Assembly: GCA_021029095.1 (NCBI GenBank)
Contig: JAJOHG010000344.1
Span: 1-27,574 of the forward strand
Length of the DNA: 27,574 nt
Reading direction: 5' to 3'
DNA from: Phellopilus nigrolimitatus
Taxonomy: Eukaryota > Basidiomycota > Agaricomycetes > Hymenochaetales > Hymenochaetaceae
The notes below the pieces were generated by a model that saw only the letters and a program-made list of their open reading frames with translations, was not told the DNA's origin and did no database searches. The position numbers were made by a program, and so were the translations under genes. Below are positions 1-9,544 of the stretch, piece by piece (position 1 is the stretch's first letter; the number at the start of each line of letters is the position of its first letter).

Positions 1-401
1 GACTATTATGCCATTGCTGTAAAAGTCGTGGCAGACGGAAAAAGAGCAGATATGAAAGCCACCAGGACGATGATGGAAGCTGGACAAGAAAGCAACGTTC
101 AGAATTTGAGAGCAACCAAATCGGTGCGGCTCGGACTTTTAGAGCACGTGCTCATAGGGCTTCTCTCAATCCGTCAACCTTTCCGCAGACGGAAAGATGT
201 AAGAGTAACTGGCGTTCTGTGCATATGCGAATCTTGAAGATATCCAGTTTAAAGCCACGTAAATGTACTGAATTTTGCTAGTCTGAGGGCATCGTGATTC
301 CGAAGTCACTCAATTTACTACGCACAGTAGCATGTACGAGGTCGAACACGGTATGTATGCGTAGCAAAGAAAGATAATGAAAAATCAACGATAACATTAT
401 C
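1..401. repeat. 3' flank of LARP7 duplication, left copy
   Basis: No gene seen. On the minus strand this stretch matches the DNA after the right-hand LARP7 gene (about 26521-26900). Shared words include GTGACTTCGGAATCA and TGAGCACGTGCTCT. It is therefore the outer end of the inverted duplication and probably runs on beyond the left edge of the window. Short open frames here are not conserved between the two copies. Confidence 0.7.
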
Positions 402-2165
402 TATGCTTCCGACGTTTACGATTTTTGCCGCCAGTATCAGTTCCGGCCGCTCCTTGGTCCCATTACTCACTGCGGTATCCTCGAACACGCCCTGTGCTTT
501 CGCGACAGCCTGCTTCCTGATCTTCTCGGGCACATTCTCCCAGTAGACCTCTTCCTTCTTTCCCTGTACGAGCGTGATAACGATAAACGTGTCTTTTGCG
601 GGCGGCGCACCCTTGCCATCCAGTGCGCTTGCTTGGGTAATTTTGCGGTCGGAGAAATGGCGAGCGCGCGTGCGTGCTGAGGCGCTGTCAATCGGAGAAG
701 GCACTGTGAACGAGCCAGCGATGTCAGAGATATTATTAGAGGCTCAGATAGAGGAAGGAAGCACGTACGCTGTCGAGCCCTTTGTTGTAGTCCACATAAT
801 CGATCGCGTCGGCGGCTCCGCTCGCAACCCCGCCGAGAGCATGCGTGAAGAGCGAGCGAAGCGTCGTCTTGTTCGTCTCTAGGTGCACATTTTTGACGAA
901 GACGAGACAGTCAGTTGGATAAGGAAGCGTGTCTGGTGTGTAGGTGCAAGGGAAGGGCAGGAGTTTCTTCTGCGTCGGTGTAGCTTTGCCGACGTGCTTG
1001 TTCCTGAGCATCCAAGACTTTCGCAGGCAGTTGTGATACATTAGAGGACGGGCCAGGCCTGCTGGGAATTATGGTCTTTTCGAGCAGCTGACGCTACAAA
1101 GAAAGATACTCCGCCCCCAGCCTGTCCCTCTCTTTCTTTGACAGACAACGAAAACCAAGCTCGACAGCTTCGTTCACGTCCCCTGGCATAGCCGCACTCG
1201 CCTGAGACGGCCGCAAGTCAGGATTCCACGGCCAGCGCTGCAGGAGGTGCTCCGCGTCTTTCACCCGCAGAAACACGACGAAAACGAAGCCTCTGTTTTG
1301 GGTCGGGGGGCGGCGCACCTGGCTTGTCGTCGCGATGAAAAGGGAAGGTAACGCTTTGCACCGATTCAGTCTGAGACGCCCCTGGACCCGTCTCGTCAGC
1401 CAGGAGCTCGCGAATGAACCGGTACACGGCCGGAACCGTACGTGCAGAGTGAGGCAGATTCTCCTGCGGCGACCCTCAGTTGTCATGTAGATGCACATAT
1501 GTAGATAGCATACGCACGATATAGATCGTCTTGCTGTCCCACTGGAAAGACGTGTATTTGCGGATCCGCTCTCGCACCTTTGTCCAGTCCTTGCGCCGCA
1601 CCTCGAACCCGCCTTGTTCCGCTTAACTGCTTCCGCCCTGTCCAATCCATGTACCTTGGCATGGATCCACGATAATCATGCGACCTTCCAGAACCGGACT
1701 GGACCTAATACAGCGCATGAGTGCCAACTCCGGCGGTACGGGCGACATGCCTGCAAACGCTGGCGCCGAGTGTGTCACATAGCTGAGAGGAACGACTTCG
1801 AGCTCGATCAAATTCGGAAAAGGCAATGTCGGAGCGGAAGAGCCTCACAGCCGTCCTCGTTCGCATCCATTATCTCTAGCATCTCTGGGCTCGACCACAA
1901 TGCGTGGTCAGATAGTGCCAGCTCGAAAAGAGCAGCATACGCGCCGTCGTGCAAATACGCTTCCTTCTGCTTGAGCCTGCCGGTCTGTCTCTGCACACGC
2001 GCACCTTCCGAGTCGTCTCCTCCTCCTGCGTACTAATTCTCGGCCTTTGCATGAGGAGACTCGGCTATCCTTGACGATGAGGTGACCTGACGCGCGGGCT
2101 TGACCAATTTTTTGCCGAGCTTGGCGAGTTTTTCTCGGCACGAACGCAAAACCTGGAATAGCTAT
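402..2165 (-). pseudogene. LARP7/Pof8-like pseudogene (inverted copy)
   Basis: This is a minus-strand copy of the intact gene at 24767-26520. Recognisable parts, in coding order, are the La motif (RLKQKEAYLHDGAYAALF, about 1860-1990), RRM1 (around 1220-1460) and the xRRM with the C-terminal GKKEEVYWENVPEKIRKQA (around 500-560). Introns sit at the same places as in the intact copy. Lesions seen by comparison: the start ATG is ATA (2163-2165); an extra base lies in the A-rich stretch soon after; an in-frame TAG stands at 2033-2035; a TAA replaces a Ser codon at 1623-1625; a one-base insertion just before RNP1 of RRM1 shifts the frame near 1300; and a further stop lies before the xRRM. No single frame runs through, so I call it a pseudogene. 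End points follow the intact copy and are approximate. Confidence 0.8.
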
Positions 2166-2335
2166 GCTATCAAGCCAGAGTACCTAGTAAAAGCAGAAGA
2201 TACGAGCTGAGAGTAGCTCAGAACATGCCAGCTCAAAACGTCGCCTGAAGGTCTCAAGAAGAGTTACGGGACGCGACGATGCGTACGAAACGCGTGATAC
2301 CGAGCGTGACCTCTAATATTCCAAGTTCTCGGAAA
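2166..2335 (-). repeat. 5' flank of LARP7 duplication, left copy
   Basis: Read on the minus strand, this matches 24576-24766, the region before the intact LARP7 gene. Shared words include CACGCTCGGTATCACGCG and GAGCTGGCATGTTCTGAGCT. The match stops close to 2335 (GAGAACTTGGA), which marks one breakpoint of the inverted duplication. Whatever promoter activity the block had now reads into a dead gene. Confidence 0.65.
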
Positions 2336-2510
2336 TCAACACAACAAAAAGAAGCTCCGCGTATTCAGTCTTTCGAGAGTCATGTAAGCATTGATGTTGT
2401 ACATGCAAGAAGGAAATGGTAGAGAAAAAAAGAAAACGTTTGTGTTGAGATATATGGCTTATGTGAGCTTGATGTGGCGAGTTTTATTTAATTGTGTTTG
2501 GCGGAGCCGG

Positions 2511-2605
2511 AACCGTATACTCGATCTCTTGTTTGCACTCACGAAGCTGAAGCATCTGATCCTCAAATCGCGCAACCTCGACGATGCATTTCTGCCATTG
2601 ACTGT
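2511..2605 (+). pseudogene. F-box/LRR gene fragment
   Basis: One reading frame gives LLFALTKLKHLILKSRNLDD followed by AFLPLTV. This matches the LRR stretch of the neighbouring F-box genes (in gene 1, LLSTIPELRHLSLKMHNLND then AFLHALT). Nothing before or after it in the same frame looks F-box-like. It joins directly to the conserved upstream block of F-box gene 1. It is best read as a scrap left by a rearrangement, not a gene. The flanking 2336-2510 has only a vague resemblance to the ~90 bp repeat described at 4931-5016. Confidence 0.6.
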
Positions 2606-2885
2606 GGCTGAACGGTCCAAGTGGCGTGAGACCAACAATCCACAGATGGGTCGTGTGGCCTGCGTCACGCTTTGGCTTGTTGAACACTCCTTTTAAGACT
2701 TCTTGCTCTCGTTCACACGCCTGCTCATCTCTTACGCTCTTACTGTACTATCATCGTTTCGATTCTTCTTGAATTACCTTATTTTCCTCAGAAGAATCAA
2801 TACGAATTGAGTCATCATCGCCTCAACTAGATTTCTTATCAAGCATTTCAACGACTTCAACTGACTCGTTTCTAACGCCGACACC
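2598..2885 (+). promoter_or_regulatory. Upstream region and leader of F-box gene 1
   Basis: The block beginning GACTGTGGCTGAACGGTCCA (2600-2630) recurs, inverted, upstream of F-box gene 3 (about 21150-21178). A TTTTAAGA sequence near 2690 is TATA-like and also recurs there. The leader ends in TAACGCCGACACC just before the ATG, again as in gene 3. Conservation between paralogues suggests that the promoter was copied with the gene. The lower part (from about 2722, CTGCTCATCTCTTACGCTC) is shared with F-box gene 2 as well. Confidence 0.5.
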
Positions 2886-4599
2886 ATGATGTCGACCATG
2901 GCCACCTTTCGTGAAATCGTTGCCGTCAGAAAGCAGATGGAGTCTCATGTCACCGATGCCCGGAAATTGAAGCGTCTTAACCGCAGACTAACAGAATTGC
3001 GCGGCGCGCATGCGAGCGGCATAAACGCCGACATCCTCGCCCAGATAATTTCTTGGCTCCCGCTTCCAAATCTCGCATATCCATCGAATACCGACGCTCC
3101 GCTTAACGTATCGCAAGTCTGCCGGACCTGGCGATACTCCGCTGTCTCTAACTCAGCCCTCTGGGCGAAGCTTTCTTTTTACGCACAGAAGGATCCGCTT
3201 CCCGACTGGACATTCTTGTCAGGAGACCCAGAGGTTATTCATCCGAGGATCGAGGCGGCAGTTAAGGCGTGGAGTACCTGGCTAGCAAGATCACGCAGCT
3301 CACCTTTGCTCATTAGATTTGACCCGAACCTTATACAATGGTCTTCAGATGAATATAAGAAAATAACCAAGCTTCTTGTCATGACTCTTTCTCACCAGCG
3401 ACGCTGGAAGCATATCGACATTGGTTTTCCGCATAAAGAGCATGATATGACGTTTACGATGCGCGACATGCCTCTGCTAGAAACACTGTCTGTCGCTGTT
3501 AAAGCAGGATGGAGAACACCTTCAGGAGGCCAAAGGGTTTATCTTGACCTGTCCCGTTCTTCTCGTCTAAGGGAACTCCGAATGTTCGACGTATGCTACC
3601 TCCATAAACCCGCACCGGCATTCGGGAAACTTAGCAAGCTAACATTGCGCAACCAAAACAACTCTGCTTTCGGTCTGACATGGAACGATTTTATCCAAAC
3701 TGTGCTCTTTGCTCCACAGTTGTAGTTCATCAAAAAGCTTATGCTTTCTGTTGACGACGTGCGAGATACGACCGAGGTTGTCTTGCCCATGGTTCGTGAA
3801 GCAAGTTTCAAGCTTACGGAAAAGCAGCCACGAGCACTCGGCCACGCTCTTAGCCAGCTCACTATGCCGAATCTCGAGAGCCTTGATATCGCAGTCTGTC
3901 GTACTGCAAACGTGAGCAGTCTTTTCATCAGCATCAAGTCTTTACTTCTTCGCTCCAAGTGCCCCTTGACATCCCTAAGTCTTTGGTTCTTGTCTCCCTG
4001 GCGCCCTGGATCGGACGACACAATCCACGTACTCGACCTCCTGTCTACGATACCGGAGTTGAGACATCTATCCCTCAAAATGCACAACCTCAACGATGCG
4101 TTCTTGCATGCGCTGACGATCTCGCCAGGCTCTACGGATTTCGAGCCAGAACATAATCTGTGCCCAGAATTGGAATCAATCAAATTTCCCGAGCCACAGC
4201 ATGAGATGTCCTCGGATAGCTTCTGTGAAATGGTTGCATCTCGCTGGATTGCAGGCGGCACACTTCGGAAAGTTTCCGTTTCCAACATACGCCTAAAGCA
4301 CGCAACTCCTCGCACGCGTAGCGTGATTAATGCGTTCATTTCGGTAGGGTTGGTGATTGAAGATCGCAGTTTGCGTTTTAGAGAGTGGGAAGACTACGAA
4401 TCGCCTTTGGAATTCGATGGTTCGCCTTTTTCCTTCTTGATCGAACACGCAAGCTGACCATATTCGTGTCTATTTTACAGACTAATACGTAACTGTACTC
4501 TTTTCAAATGTCTTATAGGATTGCGGAGGCGATGAAAGCAAAGCGGGAACGTTGGAAAGAGCAGATGCCACTCAAGTGGTGGCAATACATTCGTGCTAG
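2886..4599 (+). pseudogene. F-box/LRR protein gene 1, disrupted
   Basis: An F-box protein of the large Agaricomycete family; such proteins usually bind Skp1 and choose substrates for SCF ubiquitin ligases. The F-box lies near residues 43-95 (INADILAQIISWLPLPNLAY then QVCRTWRYSAVSNSALW), followed by leucine-rich repeats. The frame from ATG 2886 is stopped by TAG at 3723-3725, where paralogues have CAG, then stays open in the same frame to 4457. A one-base deletion near 4425 (GCCTTTTTCC against GCCCTTTCCCC) then shifts the frame before the last exon. By comparison with genes 3 and 4 there is an intron at 4466-4518 and a last exon at 4519-4599, which is itself undamaged. Two lesions make loss of function likely. 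Codon read-through, or a shorter 279-residue F-box protein, remain possible. Confidence 0.8.
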
Positions 4600-5016
4600 G
4601 ATTGAGGCTCTCGGGCTTGTTGATAATTTGATGTAGATTTACTTCAGATGGGGTCGGATTTGAGACATATTGCCAAGGAATGTGTAATTGACAATTTAGA
4701 ATTATAATTGACGAGGTCACCATCATGTATCCAGTGTTGGATTTATGGCTAACTGCGATTTTAGATCTAACACGTCAGACAATATTTCCAAGAGTTTTGT
4801 GCCCAAGTGTGTCAAAGTGCATGGAGGCACGGGGAGTGTCTGCAGACACCACCACCAAACTTCCTTTTCCGCCCGCCCGTCCTCCCAACAAACAAAAAAA
4901 GCCTCATGAATCCAGTTCTTCGAGAGTTGCGCATGCAAGGTGAAGAAAATGCTTAGAAATATCACAAACAGAGACAGCTATGCGTAGGAAAAAGAAAACA
5001 TTTGGATGCATATAGC
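4600..5016 (+). repeat. 3' flank shared by F-box blocks
   Basis: No gene seen. It contains TCAGATGGGGTCGGATTTGA and ATCCAGTGTTGGATTTATGG. Both recur in reverse orientation after F-box genes 2 (13860-14070) and 3 (19060-19150), and in part after gene 4. The duplicated unit therefore includes several hundred bases of 3' flank. The last ~90 bases (4931-5016) are a separate repeat, listed on its own. Confidence 0.65.
4931..5016 (+). repeat. ~90 bp dispersed repeat, copy 1
   Basis: It starts GCATGCAAGGTGAAGAAAAT and carries CTATGCGTAGGAAAAAGAAA. A second direct copy lies at 5331-5420, and an inverted one at 13669-13747. Copies 1 and 2 bracket the inverted-repeat element at 5017-5303. Copies 1 and 3 occupy the same place in the 3' flanks of F-box genes 1 and 2. 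Confidence 0.75.
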
Positions 5017-5303
5017 AGAAAGTCTACGGCCCCCTAAATAAGGAAGGTGGTTCACATCCGCATCGCCTGCACGTCACATTCAACTAAGAAAAGGCTGAAC
5101 AGGATGTCTAACTGTGCAAAACTTATCTTCGGACATATACGATGAAAACACAACACATGCACGGTCAATTCGAGGTTGCACCATTTGCTTTCCATTTCTG
5201 TCATGTGACTTAGTTTGTAGGCCTGGTCACAAATGACAACGGAGGATACAGATGATTGTGCGGCGCGAACCACTTCCTTATTTAGGGGGGCCGTAGACTT
5301 TCT
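5017..5303. mobile_element. Short element with 37 bp terminal inverted repeats (MITE-like)
   Basis: The left end, AGAAAGTCTACGGCCCCCTA, runs on to 5053. The right end, from GAACCACTTCC at 5267, is its reverse complement apart from one length difference in the C/G run and one in a GG/G. Total length is 287 bp. No coding frame of note lies inside. The size and TIRs fit a non-autonomous DNA transposon. No convincing target-site duplication is visible at the outer edges, so a simple hairpin-forming repeat is not excluded. Confidence 0.65.
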
Positions 5304-5330
5304 ACACCCACCTGTGCGTAGATTACTATT

Positions 5331-5420
5331 GTACATGCAAGGAGAAGACAATGTTTAGAAAGGTAACAAACAGAAACAACTATGCGTAGGAAAGAGAAAA
5401 CAATTGGATACATACGCAGG
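5331..5420 (+). repeat. ~90 bp dispersed repeat, copy 2
   Basis: Direct copy of 4931-5016 with scattered changes: ACATGCAAGGAGAAGACAAT at the start and CTATGCGTAGGAAAGAGAAA in the middle. After it, GATAATAAAAAGA resembles the sequence beyond copy 3, so the original unit was somewhat longer. From 5421 to 5679 I see only non-coding sequence, presumably the 3' end of the NADAR gene transcript. Confidence 0.7.
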
Positions 5421-5679
5421 ATTCCTTCTCCGTGATAATAAAAAGACCCAATTAGACTCGTAAGTACCTTGAAATGTATGCACTGCGTGCTGTGATGAAG
5501 GACAAGAAACAAACAACAAAGGAGGCGAAAGCAAACAGCAAGAGATAAATAATCAGAAGGGTGCGTGAAGCGCGCATGAGGCAGTCGTCGGATTTCTAAT
5601 AGGTAAAAAGAGCTTGAGTATCGTGAAGAGCGTGAATCGGATGTTTTCAAGCGAGTGGGGTATCAAATGCTTTACGTCG

Positions 5680-7821
5680 TTACTCCTCATCCTCGTGTCT
5701 CAAGCGCTCGCGTACGCGCACGAGTGCCCGGCCAAGCTCGTTGGCTCCCTGGCCGAGGGGACCCTCGCCCCAAAAGCTATCGGCGGCCTCCGCATAGACG
5801 AGGTCCGCAACGCCCGTGTTCAGCAGGAGGTCCCGCAGGTCAGGGTGTTGCATAAACTTGCGGTACAGCACGTCCTCCATCTGCGCAGCGCCAGAGCATG
5901 CCTATCAGTTCAATTTCCGCACGCAAGAAACGAGAGCGGCAGACCTTGTCTAAGATGACGTGCTCCCAGTCCCGCCGCGCGTGGTGCTGCAAACCGGCAG
6001 CGAGACCGTTGAGCTCCGGCAGGTCCCGCGCGCCGCGCACGCGCTCCGCGAGGTCCTCGCGCACGCCGAGGTACTTGTGCGCCTCGAGCAGGTGCGCCGC
6101 GCTCGGATACAGCTTCTCGCCATAGAGCACACGGTGCGGCGAGAGGTGCGTCAGCCCCGCGTACTCCGGCGTCGCGAGGCTGAACCGGATCGGCGCCGCG
6201 GACGGGCCCGCGCCCGCGACGAGGTGCGGCGCGCCGGCGGGCGAGAACGGGTGCATCGCCTGCGGCTGCGGCGGCAGCGCGGGGTCGCCGCCCTGCGGTG
6301 TCTGCAGCGGCATGAAGCCGGCGGGCGGGCCGTCCGCGGGCGGCTCCGGTGCGGCGCGCTGCCGCCAGAAGGGCGCGCGCCGCATGAACGAGCGGCCGAG
6401 CCCGCGCCCGCCGTGCGAGGACTCGCTGGTGTCCGACGTCGCGCCGCTGTCCTGCGGCACCATCATGCGCGGCTCCGGCACGCTGTCGTAGCGCCTGTGC
6501 CCCGCGCGCGCGGCGGGGTGCGGCCTGAACGGGTTGAGCCGCGAGAGCGTGCGCCCGAGCGCCGCGACGCCGTCGCGGTCGCGCTCCTCGCGCTCGCCCG
6601 CGAACCAGCCTGTAGGGTACACCTCCTTCTCGCGGTCCGCGTACGCGCGCCCGACGAGCAGGGTGCGGTACTTCTTGCTCATGTACACGTCGCGCGGGAG
6701 CTCGGGCAGCGGGTGCGCGAGCGGGCTGCGCGAGCGCGGGGGCCGCCGCTCGGACTGCGCCATCGCGGCGCCGCTCAGGAGGTGCGCGGGGATCTCGGAC
6801 TCGCGCGGCGGCTCTGGGAGCGGGTTCCCCGCGAGCGGGCCGCTGCCGCCCATGGAGTAGGACGGCTCGCGGGCGAGCTCTGGGGCGGACGATTGTGCGG
6901 AGAAAGGAAGCATAGGAGACGGGCCGGGTTCAGGGCGGGGCGCGGGGCCGTAATTAGGACTTGGCTGGGGCGAGGCCATCATGGGGATGATCGGGCCTTC
7001 CGACTGCTGCATTTGGGGGTAGGGTGTCTGGGGCGGAGGGCCTTGGTTTTGGATGCTCGGCTCTGGCATTGCCATCGGCGGAGCGGCTTGTGGGAGCGCG
7101 GGCGTCGGCTGGGCTTGATATTGAGGCTCGGGCGAGAACGGTGCCTGGGGCTGCGGCATCTGCGCCTGCGGCATCTGGGCGGCGGCATATTGTGGCTGCA
7201 TCTGCGGGGGCGGGGGCATCGGGGGCATCTGCGCACTCGGTGGGGCTTGGTACTGGGGCTGCTGCATCTGCGCAAAGGGCTGCGACTGCATCTGGGACTG
7301 AGGCGGAGAAATCGAGGGCTGTGACTGCATTTGTGGCCGGAGCTGGGGCTGCTGCATCTGCGCGAAGGCCTGCGGCTGCATCTGAGGCTGAGGTTGGGCG
7401 CTCGAAAGCTGGGGCTGCATCTGCATCTGCGGTTGCGGCTGGACCTGGCCTGCATACGGCCCCGAGATCTGCTGCATGGGGTGCATGACCAGGGGGACTG
7501 GCCTGCGTCAATCAGCCATAAAAAGGGAGAGGCCTGCGGGCGAGACTCACATACGATCTGCGGCGGCCTCCCGGCCTGCTGAGGCTGGGGATACATGGCG
7601 GGATACGCGAACGGCATGCCTGGCGCAGGCATGTACTGCTGCTGCTGCTGCTGCTGCTGCTGTCCGCCCGCCCTCCTGTTCCGCCCCCTCCTTGGGTTTG
7701 GAGATCCATACTGTGGAGACTGTGGAGATTTTTGCGCGTACTGGTTCGGGTACTGCTCGTACCCGGGCTGCGGCGGGCCATAGCTGTACTCGTAGCGCTG
7801 CCTGGACGAGTTGGCACCCAT
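5680..7821 (-). CDS. Gln/Pro-rich protein with C-terminal NADAR domain
   Basis: Model: exons 7821-7551, 7497-5945 and 5880-5680, giving 674 residues. Intron 1 has donor GTGAGT. Intron 2 (5881-5944) joins WEHVILDK to MEDVLYRKF in phase 0. Residues 1-520 are low in complexity: a polyQ run near residue 55, many repeats of the QMQPQ type, then basic and proline-rich stretches. Residues 527-668 match the NADAR (DUF1768/YbiA) fold, including YGEKLYPSAAHLLEAHKYL, the KFMQHPDLRDLLLNTG motif and DSFWGEGPLGQGANELGRAL. Known NADAR enzymes are N-glycosidases acting on riboflavin-pathway intermediates or on ADP-ribosylated nucleobases. The usual PT-x-EH glutamate is Ala here (PSAAH), so activity is doubtful. 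It is transcribed divergently from SAP18. Confidence 0.82.
7637..7662. repeat. CTG/CAG trinucleotide repeat (polyQ)
   Basis: A pure run of CTG triplets on the plus strand encodes nine glutamines in the first exon of the NADAR protein gene on the minus strand. Such runs are prone to length change between strains. Confidence 0.9.
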
Positions 7822-8291
7822 GTGCCGCGTGAAGTGATCGATGTGTCGTCCCCCTGGACGATTTTTTCACGTGTCGTTTTGAGGAGTATCGGGTCACAGA
7901 TTATTATCTCCTGGCGTTGACAGAGTCGCGAGAGGGCTGCCGCCGCGCCGTGGGGAGATGAACACGTCTGGCTCTCCCGCGGACAACGCTGGGAACACGA
8001 GGCCCCGGAAAAGGTTTGCGCTGCTCCCAGTAGTCCTTACGCGATACTCCAGTCTAGAGATCACAATTAAACAGGCAAATTGTTGAACATCTGGGGGAAA
8101 TAGAACGGAATAAGAATAAATCGTGTATACAAGCTGCGATTTTGTTTTTGGCCGAGTCTGAAAAGACGCGTTTGGCGTTGATTTGCCGAGGAAACAACCT
8201 CAACGTGACAGTTGTGTGACACGCGTGACAGCTTGCATGTCACATTGGTTTCTTGGGACTGGGCAGCGACTCGGACTCCAACTGCTCAAGA
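7822..8291. promoter_or_regulatory. Divergent intergenic region between NADAR gene and SAP18
   Basis: About 470 bases separate two start codons facing away from each other, so both promoters must lie here. A CACGTG E-box palindrome occurs near 7869 (TTTTTCACGTGTCG), close to the NADAR start. An AT-rich section (8065-8150) lies in the middle. No clear TATA box is placed correctly for either gene. Confidence 0.4.
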
Positions 8292-9348
8292 ATGGACAGC
8301 ACGATGGCGAGCAGGATTGCCGTCGACAGAGAAAAGGCAAGCATAGTACATCTTATCTGGATACTCTCCTCCTAACACGTCTGCAGACCGCGCCGTTCTG
8401 CATGCGGACGTTCGTGAAAATCGGCGGGTTCCACCGTGTCGACTTTTTCGAAGACGGGACGCTGCCCACCACCGACGAGCACCAGATCTTCACCTGGTGC
8501 GCACCAGCCCCCCGATCCCCCCCCCATTCGCTCCGCCCACCTGCTAATGCGCTTTTTCTTTCTTTTTGGATTCCAGGAAGGACGCGACGCTGAAGGAGGT
8601 GCTCACGACGCTCCGCCTCGCCGCGCCGCACAGCGCCGAGATCCGGCACCCGCTTGCCAAGGTCTCCTTCCGCGCGCTGTACGCCGACGCCGCGGCGCGC
8701 GGGCGCATCGCGCAGCGCGAGCTCGGCACGGTCTACTCGCGCGACGTGCTCGGCGAGCCCGGCTCGCTCGCCGCGCCCGCGCCGCGCCTCCTTTCCGACA
8801 CCGAACACGAACACGAAAACGCGGACGCGGGCGATGGCAGGCCGCCCGAGCGCACGCTCGACGAGCTGCGCTTCGTGCCGGGCGACTATGTATGTGTCTC
8901 GGTCGTGCTCCCGCGGCACGCCGCGGGGCCTGGCCCCGCGCCGCCGGACGTCGCGATTCGCGGTGCGGCGGCGGCGCCAGGCGCGAACGGCTGGAAGAGT
9001 GCTCGCGCGCTGAGCCCGCCGGGCCCGCCGGGCGGGCATGGGCGCGGCGGAGGCCACTGGCGGGGCGGTTCGGATCCGGCGGGGAGGGGTCGGGGCGGCC
9101 GCGCGGAGCGCCCGGGGAGGCGCGATGTGGACCGCGAGCTGGGTGAACGGGATCGCGACCGCGACCGCGACAGGCGCGTGCCCCCGCCGCCGAGGAGGGG
9201 CAGGGAGTCCCCGCCGCACCGTGGTGGTGGATATGGAGGTCGGGACAGGGACAGGGACCGCGACCGTGATGGGGGCCGCGAGAGGCGCGAGCGGTCGCGC
9301 TCGCGCTCGTGGTCGCCCCCGCGGCGGAGGGGTTCGCGGTACGATTGA
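8292..9348 (+). CDS. SAP18: SAP18, Sin3-associated protein with RS/RD-rich tail
   Basis: Exons 8292-8336, 8387-8496 and 8577-9348, giving 308 residues. The short first exon ends in AVDREK, matching the DREK that opens the SAP18 core. The core follows: TAPFCMRTFVKIGGFHRVDF, the HQIFTWKDATLKEVLTTLR motif across intron 2, and LDELRFVPGDYVCVSVVLP. SAP18 has a ubiquitin-like fold. It works in the Sin3 histone deacetylase complex and in the ASAP splicing-linked complex, in the nucleus. Intron 1 uses a GC donor (AAG then GCAAGC) and ends CTGCAG; intron 2 is GT-AG. Between the conserved blocks is a longer insert (about residues 90-130). The C-terminal ~150 residues are rich in Gly, Arg, Asp and Ser, with RD repeats and RSRSRSWSPPRRRGSRYD at the end, as in splicing factors. 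Confidence 0.9.
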
Positions 9349-9376
9349 GCGGTGCTGCAGTAGTCTGAGTGTATAA

Positions 9377-9396
9377 GGTTGTTGTTGTTGTTGTGA
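9377..9396. repeat. GTT trinucleotide run
   Basis: A short perfect run of GTT triplets lies just after the SAP18 stop codon, in the presumed 3' UTR. Confidence 0.8.
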
Positions 9397-9482
9397 GTTT
9401 CATTAGGTCGAATATCATTCTACTTCATTGTTCTCTTAGCACCGTGACGAGGTGCGTGCGAGTCACGTTAGCGGCAGCCACA

Positions 9483-9489
9483 TAAATAC
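9483..9489 (+). promoter_or_regulatory. TATA-like box of mini-kinase gene 1
   Basis: ATAAATA lies about 60 bases before the ATG at 9545, in a CACATAAATACAAGC context. The spacing suits a fungal TATA box. Confidence 0.4.
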
Positions 9490-9544
9490 AAGCGACTCGC
9501 GTTCGTCGAACTCAACACCACACCTCGCCTACCCGTCTCCCACC

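Noticed and set aside
3596..4339. 247-codon minus-strand frame opposite F-box gene 1
   Set aside because: The equivalent antisense frame is not kept at the same length in the other F-box copies; the sense frame is clearly conserved.
4504..4635. Reading of the F-box 3' exon as MSYRIAEAMKAKRERW on the plus strand
   Set aside because: That frame is open only in gene 1 and has stops in the other three copies. The frame starting DCGGDESKAG is open in all four.
5017..5303. Rho-independent-type terminator or riboswitch hairpin
   Set aside because: This is eukaryotic nuclear DNA, and the 37 bp arms are ~210 bp apart, which suits a transposon-like element better.
5960..7324. 454-codon open frame on the plus strand opposite the NADAR gene
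   Set aside because: Its composition is Arg/Ala/Leu-rich, typical of an antisense frame in GC-rich DNA. The minus strand gives a recognised domain with consistent splice sites.
8353..9418. Long minus-strand frames opposite SAP18
   Set aside because: Arg/Ala/Pro-rich antisense shadows; the plus strand carries the SAP18 core.
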